Notes: generated by a model not told the origin, from the letters alone. Positions 1 through 8,619 are shown, counted from the stretch's first letter. The stretch is 34,559 nt of DNA from Bacillota bacterium (GCA_012516125.1 JAAYXB010000031.1:1-34559); one strand, 5' to 3'. Program-made: numbers and translations.

Positions 1-360
1 ACCAAGTGGTCTACGATAGTCGCCGATCCGAGGACCCACGCGACCGGCGAGCCCGGCGTGTTCGCCGGCGGGGACTGCGTGAACGGGCCGGACACCGTCA
101 TCCAGGCGATTGCCGACGGCAGGCGCGCCGCTGCGGAAATACACAGGTTCCTGGGCGGCACCGGCGAGATCCCGGTAAGCCCTGACCTCGGCAGAGAGCT
201 CGCTGGGGAGATCCATGAGGAGCGCATGATGCGCCAGCATCCGGAACACCTGCCGGTCTCCGAAAGAAAGGGCAACTTCGATGAGGTCGTATCGAGGCTC
301 ACCGAAGCAGCCGCCCTTTACGAGGCCTCGCGGTGCCTGCGGTGCGACGTGAAGGACTGA
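1..360 (+). CDS. C-terminal fragment of an FAD/NAD(P)-dependent oxidoreductase (GltD-like)
   Basis: The frame is open from base 1, so the gene begins upstream of the window. What remains is the C-terminal end of a pyridine-nucleotide disulfide-type flavoprotein. The stretch VFAGGDCVNGPDTVIQAIAD is the typical second FAD-contact motif of the GltD (small glutamate synthase subunit) family, followed by the usual 'GRRAA..I' helix. The tail EASRCLRCDVKD carries a Cys-x-x-Cys pair as seen in GltD-like subunits fused to or paired with iron-sulfur proteins. The gene ends 20 bp before the [FeFe]-hydrogenase gene, so the likely role is to pass electrons between NAD(P)H and that hydrogenase. This is inferred from context. 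The missing N-terminus could carry further Fe-S or NuoF-like domains, which cannot be judged here. Confidence 0.85.
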   Translation, partial: TKWSTIVADPRTHATGEPGVFAGGDCVNGPDTVIQAIADGRRAAAEIHRFLGGTGEIPVSPDLGRELAGEIHEERMMRQHPEHLPVSERKGNFDEVVSRLTEAAALYEASRCLRCDVKD

Positions 361-380
361 AGAATGGAGCGTGAGCCAGG

Positions 381-2105
381 ATGGATATGATTACTCTCAC
401 AGTTGACGGTCGGAGGGTGGAGGTCCCCAGGGGCTCGACCGTTCTGGATGCCGCGAGGGCGGCGGGAATCGACGTGCCCACCCTGTGTTACCTAAAGGAC
501 GTGAATGTCGTCGGCGTGTGCAGGGTGTGCGTTGTGGAGATCGAAGGGGCGAAGGCCCTGCAGGCTTCTTGCGTCACCCCGGCAGCTGAAGGCATGGTCG
601 TTCACACGAATACCCCTGCCGTGCGCGAGGCGCGCCGAACGGTGCTGGAGCTTATCATATCGAACCATCCTTTCGAGTGCCTCACTTGCGAGCGAAACGG
701 GAATTGCGAACTGCAGGCGCTCGCGGACAGGTTCGGGATACGTGACATCGAGTACCAGGGCGAGCGGGCTCAGTTCACGCTCGACACCTCGACTCCTTCC
801 ATCGTACGGGACCCGAACAAGTGCATTCTGTGTAGGCGCTGCATGAGCGTGTGCCAGAAGGTGCAGACCGTGTTTGCGCTCGCCCCCAACGACAGGGGCT
901 TTGAGACGATGATTGCGCCCGCATTCGGAGACGAGCTCATGAGCGCTGTGTGCTCGCTTTGCGGCCAGTGCGTGTTGGTCTGCCCGACAGGGGCGCTCAA
1001 GGAGCGCGACGAGACCGAGGACGTGTGGCGGGCCCTCGCGGACCCCTCGAAGCACGTGGTGGTGCAGACCGCGCCGGCCGTGCGCGCCAGCATCGGCGAG
1101 GAGTGCGGGCTTCCCCCGGGAAGCCGGGTCACGGGGCAGCTTGTGGCGGCCTTGCGCAGGCTCGGGTTCGACATGGTGTTCGACACGGATTTCGCAGCAG
1201 ACCTGACCATAATGGAGGAAGGACACGAGTTCATCTCACGGCTGCGCGACGGCGGCAGGTTGCCGCTCATCACCTCGTGCAGCCCGGGGTGGATCAAGTT
1301 CATTGAACACTTCTATCCTGAGCTTCTGCCGCACCTCTCGACGTGCAAATCGCCGCAGCAGATGTTCGGCGCCATCGCGAAAACCTACTATGCCGAGAAG
1401 GTCGGGATCGACCCGAAGGACATCTTCGTCGTGTCGGTGATGCCATGCACCGCGAAGAAATTTGAGGCCAGAAGGCCCGAGATGACCGCGAGCGGGTATC
1501 CTGACGTGGATGCGGTGCTTACCACAAGGGAACTCGGCAGGATGATCCGCGAGGCTGGCATCGACTTCGCGTCCCTCGCCCCCGAGGCCTATGACCCGCC
1601 GCTCGGCATGTCCACCGGAGCGGGCGCTATCTTCGGGGTCACGGGAGGCGTGATGGAGGCGGCACTCCGGACGGTATCCGAGGTGGTACTCGACCGGGAG
1701 CTTGAGAACATCGACTTTGTCCCTGTCCGGGGGCTGGTGGGGGTCAAGGAGGCGGAGGTGGACCTCGACGGGACGCGCGTGTGCGTTGCCGTTGCCCACG
1801 GCCTCGGGAACGCAAGACGGCTCCTCGAGCGGATCAAAAACGGCGATGCCGACTATCATTTCATTGAGATAATGGCCTGTCCGGGCGGGTGCATCGGCGG
1901 TGGCGGCCAGCCTATACCCACGAGCGACGAGACAAGGATGAAGAGGATCGCCGCCATCTACGATGAGGATAAGCACATGCCGCTGCGCAAGTCGCACCTC
2001 AACCCGGCTGTGCAGGAGCTCTACAGGGAGTTCCTGGGCAAGCCCCTGGGCGAGAAATCGCACGAGCTTCTGCACACCCATTACCACGCCCGGGCCAGGT
2101 TCTGA
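381..2105 (+). CDS. [FeFe]-hydrogenase catalytic subunit, NAD(P)-linked HndD/HydA type
   Basis: 574 aa, cytoplasmic, interconverting H2 with protons and electrons. N-terminal [2Fe-2S] domain with C36, C47, C50 and C64; then the His-ligated [4Fe-4S] motif H96, C100, C103, C109; then two [4Fe-4S] ferredoxin motifs (C148, C151, C154, C158 and C191, C194, C197, C201). The H-cluster domain has L1 TSCSPGW (299-305 region), L2 MPCTAKKFE (C356) and L3 EIMACPGGCIGGGGQP (C500, C504). The C-terminal 50 residues match the small-subunit-like tail. This layout is that of NuoG-like hydrogenases that work with NAD(P)-binding flavoprotein partners, which agrees with the oxidoreductase just upstream. L1 has Ser where the common motif has a second Cys (see findings). 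ATG at 381 was kept; ATG at 387 is an alternative with better spacing to a weak ribosome site. Confidence 0.95.
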   Translation: MDMITLTVDGRRVEVPRGSTVLDAARAAGIDVPTLCYLKDVNVVGVCRVCVVEIEGAKALQASCVTPAAEGMVVHTNTPAVREARRTVLELIISNHPFECLTCERNGNCELQALADRFGIRDIEYQGERAQFTLDTSTPSIVRDPNKCILCRRCMSVCQKVQTVFALAPNDRGFETMIAPAFGDELMSAVCSLCGQCVLVCPTGALKERDETEDVWRALADPSKHVVVQTAPAVRASIGEECGLPPGSRVTGQLVAALRRLGFDMVFDTDFAADLTIMEEGHEFISRLRDGGRLPLITSCSPGWIKFIEHFYPELLPHLSTCKSPQQMFGAIAKTYYAEKVGIDPKDIFVVSVMPCTAKKFEARRPEMTASGYPDVDAVLTTRELGRMIREAGIDFASLAPEAYDPPLGMSTGAGAIFGVTGGVMEAALRTVSEVVLDRELENIDFVPVRGLVGVKEAEVDLDGTRVCVAVAHGLGNARRLLERIKNGDADYHFIEIMACPGGCIGGGGQPIPTSDETRMKRIAAIYDEDKHMPLRKSHLNPAVQELYREFLGKPLGEKSHELLHTHYHARARF

Positions 2106-2179
2106 GCTGGCTGCTGGTTTTGTGTGCTTTAGGCTCCCAACCTCGTACCCTCGTCGCGGACCTTGCGAGTCTCGCGGCA

Positions 2180-2201
2180 GCCCGCATCGCGCGATGCGGG
2201 C
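2180..2201 (+). terminator. GC-rich palindrome, probable terminator of the hydrogenase operon
   Basis: A perfect palindrome (gcccgcatcg / cgatgcgggc, symmetric around 2190/2191) starts 75 bp after the hydrogenase stop and is followed by cctctttctgttc, a pyrimidine-rich but not pure T run. It is a plausible intrinsic terminator. The weak T tract keeps confidence moderate. Confidence 0.6.
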
Positions 2202-2558
2202 CTCTTTCTGTTCGCGCGTGCATCCGTCGGGAAGCGTGAGCGGGCCGTGCCGCTCCTGACCCGGCGGACGGCGTCGCAGGCCGGACCTGTGCGTGTCCAC
2301 GGGTGGATTCGTCAGTTTGCGCCGCCTTGTCCGTATCTGTGAACCCCCACTTAGGCCGAGGGACGTATGCGACTGGCACCTGGGATAGTTATCCCGAGAT
2401 TATGAATTACCTGGGAGCCGGAAGAGGAGTTTCCGGACGCGGTGAGAAGTACTTTATAATACAAGTGTGTAAAACACGGGCCAGGTCTTGTCTTCAGCCG
2501 CTTGCAAGGCCGGTTCCCGCGTCATGAGTTTGCCGCCCGCCGAAGGGGGATACCAGAG
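2202..2558. other. Intergenic region without a gene; -10-like TATAAT at 2455-2460
   Basis: No credible coding frame is seen. A consensus TATAAT at 2455-2460 lies about 100 bp before the next start codon, but the best -35 candidate (ttccgg, 2431-2436) is poor, so the promoter is only tentative. At 2342-2353 the sequence acccccacttag resembles the terminal inverted repeat of the element at 24749-25061 (see findings). Confidence 0.4.
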
Positions 2559-3368
2559 ATGTACACGAACATTCCGCGCCGCCTCACCGCTGGCGCGCGT
2601 CGCAGGAGCTGCCTTGTGATACTGGCAGCGGGAGTTTGCGCTCTTATAGTGTTCGCGAGAGGCAGTGTGCCTGCCTGCCTCGAAGGGGACGCTGCAGCGG
2701 CAGGTCCGTCTTCGTACGTCCTCCAGTACGATGTCAAGAAGGGCGAAACCCTCTCCTACCAGGTGCTAATTAGCGAGACCATATACTCGGGGGCGAAACG
2801 CACGACAAACCTCTACCGCGAGGAGATCCAGGTGGAGAGCGCCACGACCGGTGAAGGCAGGATGCGCCAGACCGTAACATGCTCCGGCACCGCCACACCT
2901 GAGGGCGGCCAGGGACGCAGGCTTGAGCCTTTCCGCTACGACCTCACCGTCGAGAAGACCGGCAGGATCCTGGAGGCTGAAGGCCTGAGGCCGTGGGACG
3001 GCCGTCAGGTGGAGACCCTGTGGCTTGCTCAGATCATCCTGCCCGACCGGCCCGTCACCCCAGGCGAGACGTGGACGGTGAATGACGAGCTGTACTCCAC
3101 TGCCAGCGGGAGCCTCGTGCTAGAGAGGCGTACCTACAAGTTCGAAGGGATCGAGAAAGTGGGGTCGCAGGACGCGTTCAAGGTCAAGTATGAGGTCTCC
3201 CGTAAGGGCAGGACGAATTCAAAGGATTACACGTATATAGGCACAGGGACGTTCTATCTCGCTTCAGGCAGGCTGGTGAAGCTGGATTCGTCGGAGATCG
3301 TGACCTACGCAGGCAATGGTCAGGACACGAAGGTCATCACCATGATCCAGGTGGAGCTGGCGCGGTAG
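2559..3368 (+). CDS. Exported protein of unknown function
   Basis: 269 aa from the ATG at 2559, chosen because aaggggga lies 8 bp upstream; a longer reading from 2502 has no ribosome site. The N-terminus has several Arg residues (RRLTAGARRR) followed by a hydrophobic stretch (about residues 19-33) and small residues, which fits a Sec signal peptide or a signal anchor. The mature part is rich in alternating polar and hydrophobic residues, Thr, Tyr and charged turns (YVLQYDVKKGETLSYQVLIS), suggesting a beta-rich extracytoplasmic domain. No catalytic motif or named family is recognised. It stands alone between the hydrogenase terminator and thiN, and could be co-transcribed with thiN, 58 bp downstream. 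Confidence 0.8.
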   Translation: MYTNIPRRLTAGARRRSCLVILAAGVCALIVFARGSVPACLEGDAAAAGPSSYVLQYDVKKGETLSYQVLISETIYSGAKRTTNLYREEIQVESATTGEGRMRQTVTCSGTATPEGGQGRRLEPFRYDLTVEKTGRILEAEGLRPWDGRQVETLWLAQIILPDRPVTPGETWTVNDELYSTASGSLVLERRTYKFEGIEKVGSQDAFKVKYEVSRKGRTNSKDYTYIGTGTFYLASGRLVKLDSSEIVTYAGNGQDTKVITMIQVELAR

Positions 3369-3426
3369 AACCATCACGGCAAGACCAGCACTGCAGAACC
3401 ATCCCGAGTGGTGAGAGGGCATCCGA

Positions 3427-4158
3427 TTGGGAGCTGGAACGACGAGCGACTGCGCTATCAGACAAGAGGCCGCAAAACCACAGGGTGACGGCGCTACCCG
3501 CCGCGTGCTCATCATAGCCGGAGGCCGGATCGCCGATGACTCGGCAGCAAGGGATACGATCCTCGGCGGGGACTGGGACATGGTGGTGTGCGTGGACGGC
3601 GGGTCATCCCACGCGGCGCGCCTCGGCGTCCGGCCCGACGTCATCATCGGCGACCTGGACTCCGCGCAGGAGGAGGCCGTGGCTCACTTCAGGGACGTCG
3701 GGGTCACGTTTGTCACCCATCCCGTGGAGAAAGACAAGACCGACCTTGACCTCGCCGTTGAATGCGCTGTAGCCCGGGGAGCTCGGGATATTACAGCTAT
3801 CGGTGCCATCGGAGACAGGCTCGATCACACCCTGGCGAACGTGCTCCTCACGATAAAGGCTGCGTCCCTCGGCGCAACCCTCATCCTCACCGACGGGACA
3901 TCCACGGTGAGGCTCATCCAGGGAGAGGTGACCATCGCCGGCGAGCCGGGGGACTGGGTGTCGCTTCTGCCGGTCGGAGGCGATGCGAGCGGCGTCTCTA
4001 CCGAAGGCTTGAAGTACAAGCTTCGCGACGGGGAGCTTCGGCTGGGCCAAACACTGGGGGTCAGCAATGAGCTTGTCGGAGTACTTGGGAAAGTGAAGGT
4101 CCAGGCGGGTCACGTGATCCTGGTTCATACGCGCCGGAGGCAGCTGGCTGAGTCTTAA
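3427..4158 (+). CDS. thiN: Thiamine pyrophosphokinase
   Basis: Transfers pyrophosphate from ATP to thiamine, giving the cofactor thiamine diphosphate. The family signatures are present: DGGSSHAARLGVRPDVIIGDLDS for nucleotide and metal binding, DKTDLDLAVE, and GAIGDRLDHTLANV, followed by the small C-terminal beta-sandwich that binds thiamine. The length (243 aa) is a little above the usual 210-220 because of an N-terminal extension when read from the TTG at 3427, which has agaggg about 8 bp upstream. An in-frame GTG at 3505 (VLIIAGG) would give the classical length but has no evident ribosome site, so the true start is uncertain. In many Bacillota thiN follows rpe and precedes rpmB; here rpmB lies 9 kb away on the other strand. 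Confidence 0.92.
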   Translation: MGAGTTSDCAIRQEAAKPQGDGATRRVLIIAGGRIADDSAARDTILGGDWDMVVCVDGGSSHAARLGVRPDVIIGDLDSAQEEAVAHFRDVGVTFVTHPVEKDKTDLDLAVECAVARGARDITAIGAIGDRLDHTLANVLLTIKAASLGATLILTDGTSTVRLIQGEVTIAGEPGDWVSLLPVGGDASGVSTEGLKYKLRDGELRLGQTLGVSNELVGVLGKVKVQAGHVILVHTRRRQLAES

Positions 4159-4349
4159 TACCACGTCCTCTTCCAACCAACTTTCCCCGACATACCCGTG
4201 AGGTCGGGTGTTGCGACTGACTGCTGTTGGCGGTGGCACCGGGGACTCGGCAGGGACCGCAGCGGTCTTGCGCTCGTAACTGTACCGCCTCTCCAGCATA
4301 TACATAGGGGAGACCAGGATCTTTCGCGGTGGAGGGGGGTGAGCCCGAG

Positions 4350-4517
4350 GTGATCGAGTGCCCGAACTGCGGGACCATGAACCCTGACGGGGCCGAGGTG
4401 TGCAAGAAGTGCGGCCAGGGCCTTCTGCCGGGGCCGCAGGTCATATCCCATGACACCCCGAAGCTGCCGTTCATCAAGAGAGTCCCGCTCCGTAGAGGCC
4501 CGGTGCGCCGCGGTTGA
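4350..4517 (+). CDS. Small zinc-ribbon protein
   Basis: About 55 aa, beginning (V/M)IECPNCGTMNPDGAEVCKKCGQGL. Two CxxC pairs (CPNC and CKKC) form a zinc-ribbon of the double-zinc-ribbon or YfgJ-like class, followed by a short basic tail (RVPLRRGPVRRG). The GTG at 4350 is preceded by ggagggggg (4331-4339). A GTG at 4329, giving 62 aa, is an alternative with a weaker agga site. The function is unknown; such proteins may bind nucleic acid or act as small structural adaptors. Its stop codon overlaps the -35 element of the ileS leader promoter, so the end of this gene doubles as promoter DNA. Confidence 0.7.
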   Translation: MIECPNCGTMNPDGAEVCKKCGQGLLPGPQVISHDTPKLPFIKRVPLRRGPVRRG

Positions 4518-4542
4518 CGTGGTGGTGCTGCTATGGTAGACT
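4514..4542 (+). promoter_or_regulatory. Sigma-A-type promoter of the ileS T-box transcript
   Basis: TTGACG (4514-4519), 17-bp spacer, TAGACT (4537-4542). The predicted start near 4549 lies just before the first leader helix. The -35 overlaps the stop codon of the zinc-ribbon gene. Confidence 0.7.
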
Positions 4543-4548
4543 GAATGC

Positions 4549-4883
4549 GGTGAAGCGATGCCGGGAAAAGTAGAACATGAGGCAAAGACGATGAGAGGGA
4601 AGAGTAGGCCGCCTCTGGAGTGAAGCGAACCGAGGCTGGTGAAAGTCGGGGCTCGATGGCTGCCGAAAATCACCCTTGAGTTGCGGCGCGAAATCGCCCG
4701 CTCTTCGCGGGCTGAGAGTAGACGTCGCCGGATCCTCCCGATATAGAGGCAGGGCATACGCGTACCTGGGGAGCCCTTCAGGTGGGCTGTGCCTGCGAGA
4801 GGGCTGCGAGGAACGCAGCCAAGCCGGGTGGTACCGCGGGAGGTTTGCCTCCCGTCCCTTGTCGTGGGACGGGAGGCTTTTGG
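4549..4883 (+). promoter_or_regulatory. T-box leader (tRNA-Ile sensing) of ileS
   Basis: The leader has the conserved T-box landmarks. Stem I opens with agacgatgagagggaagagta (first part at 4586-4605). The distal part has ggctggtgaaagtc, and the specifier region reads gaaaATCacccttgagt with specifier codon ATC (4669-4671), an isoleucine codon. The T-box bulge sequence ggtggtaccgcgg is at 4827-4839, followed by the competing terminator. In the known mechanism uncharged tRNA-Ile pairs with the specifier codon and with the T-box, stabilises the antiterminator and allows transcription into ileS. Specifier identity and gene identity agree. Confidence 0.95.
4847..4881 (+). terminator. T-box controlled intrinsic terminator
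   Basis: A 12-bp perfect stem (gcctcccgtccc 4847-4858 with gggacgggaggc 4866-4877), 7-nt loop, then TTTT. Its 5' flank overlaps the T-box antiterminator sequence, as expected for a mutually exclusive pair. Confidence 0.92.
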
Positions 4884-4950
4884 CTTCCAGTGATGGGGTT
4901 TTGATGGAGTCTTTGAGCTTTGAGCGGTGCGTTAGAGGAGGTTTGTGGCT

Positions 4951-7900
4951 ATGTTCAGAAAAGTCGATCCAGACACGAGTTTCCCCAGAATGGAGGAGGA
5001 GATCCTGAAGTTCTGGGCGGAACGCAAGATCTTCGAGAAAACGTTGGAGAAAAGCGAGGGCAACCCGAGGTTCGTGTTCTACGAGGGCCCGCCGACGGCG
5101 AACGCTCTGCCGCACCCAGGGCACGTACTGACCCGGGCCATGAAAGACCTGGTGCCCAGGTACCGTACGATGGCGGGATACCACGTCCCCAGGAAGGGTG
5201 GCTGGGACACCCATGGCCTCCCGGTCGAGCTCGAGATCGAGAAGGAGCTCGGCATAAGTGGCAAGAAGCAGATAGAAGACTACGGGGTCGAGGAGTTCAT
5301 AGAGAAGTGCAAGGAGAGCGTGTTCCGCTACAAGCGCGAGTGGGAGCGCATGACGGAGCGCGTGGGGTTCTGGATCGACCTCGACAGGGCCTACATCACC
5401 TATACCAACGAGTATATCGAGTCGGTGTGGTGGGCGCTGCGCCGGATATGGGACAAGGGCCTGCTCTACCAGGGCTACAAGGTGGTCCCGTACTGCCCGC
5501 GCTGCGGCACCGCACTCTCTAGCCACGAGGTAGCCCAGGGCTACTCGGAGGTTGAGGACCCGTCCGTGTATGTGAAGTTCCGGGTGAAGGGCGAGGATGA
5601 CACGTTTTTCCTCGTGTGGACCACCACTCCGTGGACCCTCCCGTCCAACGTGGCCCTGGCGGTCTCGAAGGACTTCACATACGTGAAGGTCAGGCTTGCG
5701 CGGACCGGCGAGCGCCTTATCCTGGCGAAGGGCCTTCTCGGGGCGGCTGTCAGGGAGGACCACGAGATAGTCGAGGAATTCCCCGGCGCTGCCCTTGTCG
5801 GAAAGGAGTATGAGCCGCTCTTCCCATTCGTGCGCCCCGACAAGCGGGCGTGGTACGTGGTCACAGGCGACTTCGTCACCCTCGAGGAGGGCACCGGGAT
5901 AGTCCACCTCGCGCCTGCCTTCGGCGAGGACGACATGGCTGCCGCGGCTGTCCACGACCTGCCTGTGGTGCAGCTTGTCGACGCGGAAGGCCGGTTTGTG
6001 GACGCGGTGACCCCGTGGAAGGGTATGTTCGTCAAAGAGGCGGATTCCCTCATCATCCGAACGCTGCGGGAGGAAGGCAAGCTCTACCGGAGCGAGATGT
6101 ACAAGCACACCTACCCGTTCTGCTGGAGGTGTGACACGCCTCTTCTGTACTACGCGCGGACATCGTGGTTCATCAGGACCACCGCTGCGAAAGAGGCTCT
6201 CCTCCGGAACAACGCGGCCATCAATTGGCATCCGGACTACATCAAGGACGGCCGGATGGGCAACTTCCTCGAGAACGTGATAGATTGGGCGGTAAGCCGC
6301 GAGCGCTATTGGGGCACGCCGCTTCCAGTATGGATATGCGAGCGCTGCGGCAGGCAGCACTGTGTCGGGAGCGTTGCGGAACTGAAGAGTATGGCGACGA
6401 AGCTGCCCGAGAGGCTCGAGCTGCACAGGCCGTACATCGACCAGGCCGAGCTTCGCTGCCCCGGGTGCGGGGGGACCATGCGTCGCACCCGGGAGGTCAT
6501 CGACGCGTGGTTCGACTCCGGCTCGATGCCGTTCGCGCAGTGGCACTATCCCTTCGAGAACAAGGAGGAGTTCGAGCGGAACTTCCCGGCGAACTTCATA
6601 TGCGAAGCCATCGACCAGACGCGCGGCTGGTTCTACACCTTGCTTGTCATATCAACGCTACTCTTCGACAGGCCCTCCTTCGAGAATGTCCTCGTGCTCG
6701 GTCACATCCTGGACGCCGAGGGCCAGAAGATGAGCAAGCGAAAAGGGAACGTGGTTGACACGTGGGAGGTCTTCAACACCTATGGCGCCGACGCGTTCCG
6801 GTGGTATCTGTACACGGTCAATCCGCCGTGGAACCCCACGCGGTTCTATATGGACGCGGTGGGCGAGTCGCGGCGCAGGTTCCTCTCGACCCTATGGAAT
6901 GTGTACTCGTTCTACGTGCTCTACGCAAACGTGGACGGGTTCGAGCCGGCGACGCACGAACTCGCTGTGGAGCGGCGCGCCCTCCTCGACAGGTGGATAA
7001 TATCGAGGTTCAACGGCCTGGCAAGGAAAGTCCGGAGCGAGCTGGACGAGTACAACATCACGAGCGCGGCCCGCGCCATCGAGGACTTCGTGGATGATCT
7101 GAGCAACTGGTACGTGCGGAGGTCCAGGCGGCGTTATTGGGGACCGGAGATGAACGAGGACAAAGTCGCGGCGTATCTTACTCTCCACGAGATGCTCGTG
7201 GGGGTGGCGAAGCTTCTCGCCCCGTTCACGCCGTTCGTCGCGGAGGAGATTTACAGGAACCTCGAGGGCGAACGGCGGAAAGGCGCTCCCGAGAGCGTCC
7301 ACCTGTGCGACTACCCGGAGTGCAACGAAGCGCTCGTTGACCCGAAGCTCGAGCGGGACATGGACTTCGCCCGAAAGGTCGTCACCCTCGGACGGGCGGC
7401 TAGAAACAAGGTGAACATCAAGAACCGCCAGCCGCTCGCGGAGATGGTTGTCGTCGCCGGCGGTCCCGAAGGCGAACGGGCCGTCGCCGCCCTGGAGCCT
7501 CTTATCAAAGATGAGTTGAACGTCAAGGCCGTGCGTATGGCGACCGGTGTCGGGGAGTTTGTCTCGCACAGGGTGAAGCCCAGGTACGACCTTCTCGGGC
7601 CTAAATACGGCAAGCTGGTCAAGGAGATCGTTGCCGGTCTCGCTGCTATGGACCCAGATGAGGTGGTGGGTGGCATCGAGCGGTACGGCAAGATTGAGGT
7701 CCCCGCAGGGGGTTCGGTCGTGACCATCACACGCGATGAGCTCAGCGTGGAGACTGTGGAAAAACAGGGCTACGCGGTGGAAAGTGAAGGTAACGTTGCC
7801 ATCGCGCTCAACACCGAGCTTACTCGCGACCTCGTGATGGAAGGGCTCGCGCGCGAGATGGTGAATAAGATCCAGACGATGCGGAAAGAGGCGGATTTCG

Positions 7901-8154
7901 ACATCGAGGACCGCATCTATACCGTGTTCTGGGCCGACGCGGCTGTTCGGGAGGCGTGCGAGATCCATCGGGGCTACGTGATGGAGGAGACCCTCTCGGA
8001 GGAGCTAGAGTTTGCGGGGGACTCCGCCGCCGCTGAAGCTCGCGGAGAGCTTACCCGGGAGTGGGACGTCAACGGGCACAAGGCTGTGATCAGCGTGGGG
8101 CGCAAGCGCCCGGCTGCCGCGGCGAGTCCGGTGAGACCGCCTGTGGGGATGTGA
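4951..8154 (+). CDS. ileS: Isoleucyl-tRNA synthetase, class I, eukaryote-like (IleRS2) type
   Basis: 1067 aa from ATG 4951, with agaggaggt 8 bp upstream; the GTG at 4945 is too close to that site. It charges tRNA-Ile with isoleucine in the cytoplasm and edits valine. The HIGH signature is HPGH (residues 55-58) and the KMSKS signature is KMSKR (593-597) followed by KGN. The N-terminal block GGWDTHGLPVELEIEKELG, the KMSKRKGN form and a length above 1000 aa point to the IleRS2 clade shared with eukaryotes, rather than the common KMSKSLGN bacterial form. The editing domain (about 190-400) contains the conserved TTTPWTLPSN and GTGIVHLAPAFGEDD. Several CxxC pairs (YCPRCG, CERCG, CPGCG) occur inside the catalytic core. 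Control is by the T-box leader. IleRS2 enzymes are generally mupirocin-tolerant, which is an inference here. Confidence 0.96.
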   Translation: MFRKVDPDTSFPRMEEEILKFWAERKIFEKTLEKSEGNPRFVFYEGPPTANALPHPGHVLTRAMKDLVPRYRTMAGYHVPRKGGWDTHGLPVELEIEKELGISGKKQIEDYGVEEFIEKCKESVFRYKREWERMTERVGFWIDLDRAYITYTNEYIESVWWALRRIWDKGLLYQGYKVVPYCPRCGTALSSHEVAQGYSEVEDPSVYVKFRVKGEDDTFFLVWTTTPWTLPSNVALAVSKDFTYVKVRLARTGERLILAKGLLGAAVREDHEIVEEFPGAALVGKEYEPLFPFVRPDKRAWYVVTGDFVTLEEGTGIVHLAPAFGEDDMAAAAVHDLPVVQLVDAEGRFVDAVTPWKGMFVKEADSLIIRTLREEGKLYRSEMYKHTYPFCWRCDTPLLYYARTSWFIRTTAAKEALLRNNAAINWHPDYIKDGRMGNFLENVIDWAVSRERYWGTPLPVWICERCGRQHCVGSVAELKSMATKLPERLELHRPYIDQAELRCPGCGGTMRRTREVIDAWFDSGSMPFAQWHYPFENKEEFERNFPANFICEAIDQTRGWFYTLLVISTLLFDRPSFENVLVLGHILDAEGQKMSKRKGNVVDTWEVFNTYGADAFRWYLYTVNPPWNPTRFYMDAVGESRRRFLSTLWNVYSFYVLYANVDGFEPATHELAVERRALLDRWIISRFNGLARKVRSELDEYNITSAARAIEDFVDDLSNWYVRRSRRRYWGPEMNEDKVAAYLTLHEMLVGVAKLLAPFTPFVAEEIYRNLEGERRKGAPESVHLCDYPECNEALVDPKLERDMDFARKVVTLGRAARNKVNIKNRQPLAEMVVVAGGPEGERAVAALEPLIKDELNVKAVRMATGVGEFVSHRVKPRYDLLGPKYGKLVKEIVAGLAAMDPDEVVGGIERYGKIEVPAGGSVVTITRDELSVETVEKQGYAVESEGNVAIALNTELTRDLVMEGLAREMVNKIQTMRKEADFDIEDRIYTVFWADAAVREACEIHRGYVMEETLSEELEFAGDSAAAEARGELTREWDVNGHKAVISVGRKRPAAAASPVRPPVGM

Positions 8155-8163
8155 ACGCACCGA

Positions 8164-8619
8164 ATGAGCGAGCCTGGGCGAAAGCACGAGGTAAGCGCGG
8201 GGGTCGTCGTGTTCAGGGGCGACGAGGTTCTCGTCATCAAGAACCGGTTCGGCGAGTGGGTCCTCCCCAAGGGCAAGGTTGAGCCCGGCGAGACTCCCGA
8301 GGCCGCGGCCCTGCGCGAGGTGGAGGAGGAGACCAGGGTGCGCGCTGAGATCCTGAGACCGGCGGGCACGAGCGAGTACACGTACCTTTCAGAGCACACG
8401 GGGGAGCCTGTGGACAAGATCGTTTACTGGTTTCTCGGGCGTGAGGCCGGGGCGCCGGTAGGGGAAGGCCCCGGCAGCGCGGGCGCTGGTCCGACGCCCC
8501 AGCGAGAGGAGGGCATCAGCGCTGCGCGCTTCGTGCCATGGCAGGAGGCAGTGATTCTCCTGAAGTATGATGGTGCACTCGTCCGGAGCGCCGCGGCGGA
8601 GGCCTTGCGAGACCCGTAG
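8164..8619 (+). CDS. Nudix hydrolase
   Basis: 151 aa, cytoplasmic. The Nudix box spans about residues 37-59 (GKVEPGETPEAAALREVEEE), matching GX5EX7REUXEEXGU except that the final Gly is Arg (R58). The metal-binding REVEEE core is intact. The strand VSAGVVVFRGDEVLVIKNR and the WVLPKGK preceding the box resemble diadenosine polyphosphate or nucleotide-sugar hydrolases (NudA/ApaH-like), so Ap4A cleavage is a reasonable guess but not provable. It starts 9 bp after the ileS stop and probably shares its transcript. No strong ribosome site is seen, which suggests translational coupling. The region 90-115 is a low-complexity Gly/Ala/Pro insertion. Confidence 0.9.
   Translation: MSEPGRKHEVSAGVVVFRGDEVLVIKNRFGEWVLPKGKVEPGETPEAAALREVEEETRVRAEILRPAGTSEYTYLSEHTGEPVDKIVYWFLGREAGAPVGEGPGSAGAGPTPQREEGISAARFVPWQEAVILLKYDGALVRSAAAEALRDP

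Noticed and set aside
2455-2460. Confident sigma-A promoter before the exported protein gene
   Set aside because: A perfect TATAAT is present, but no acceptable -35 at 16-18 bp; noted only in the region entry.
4531-6546. 671-aa minus-strand frame opposite ileS
   Set aside because: It is a shadow of ileS and of the T-box leader, with no ribosome site or family resemblance.
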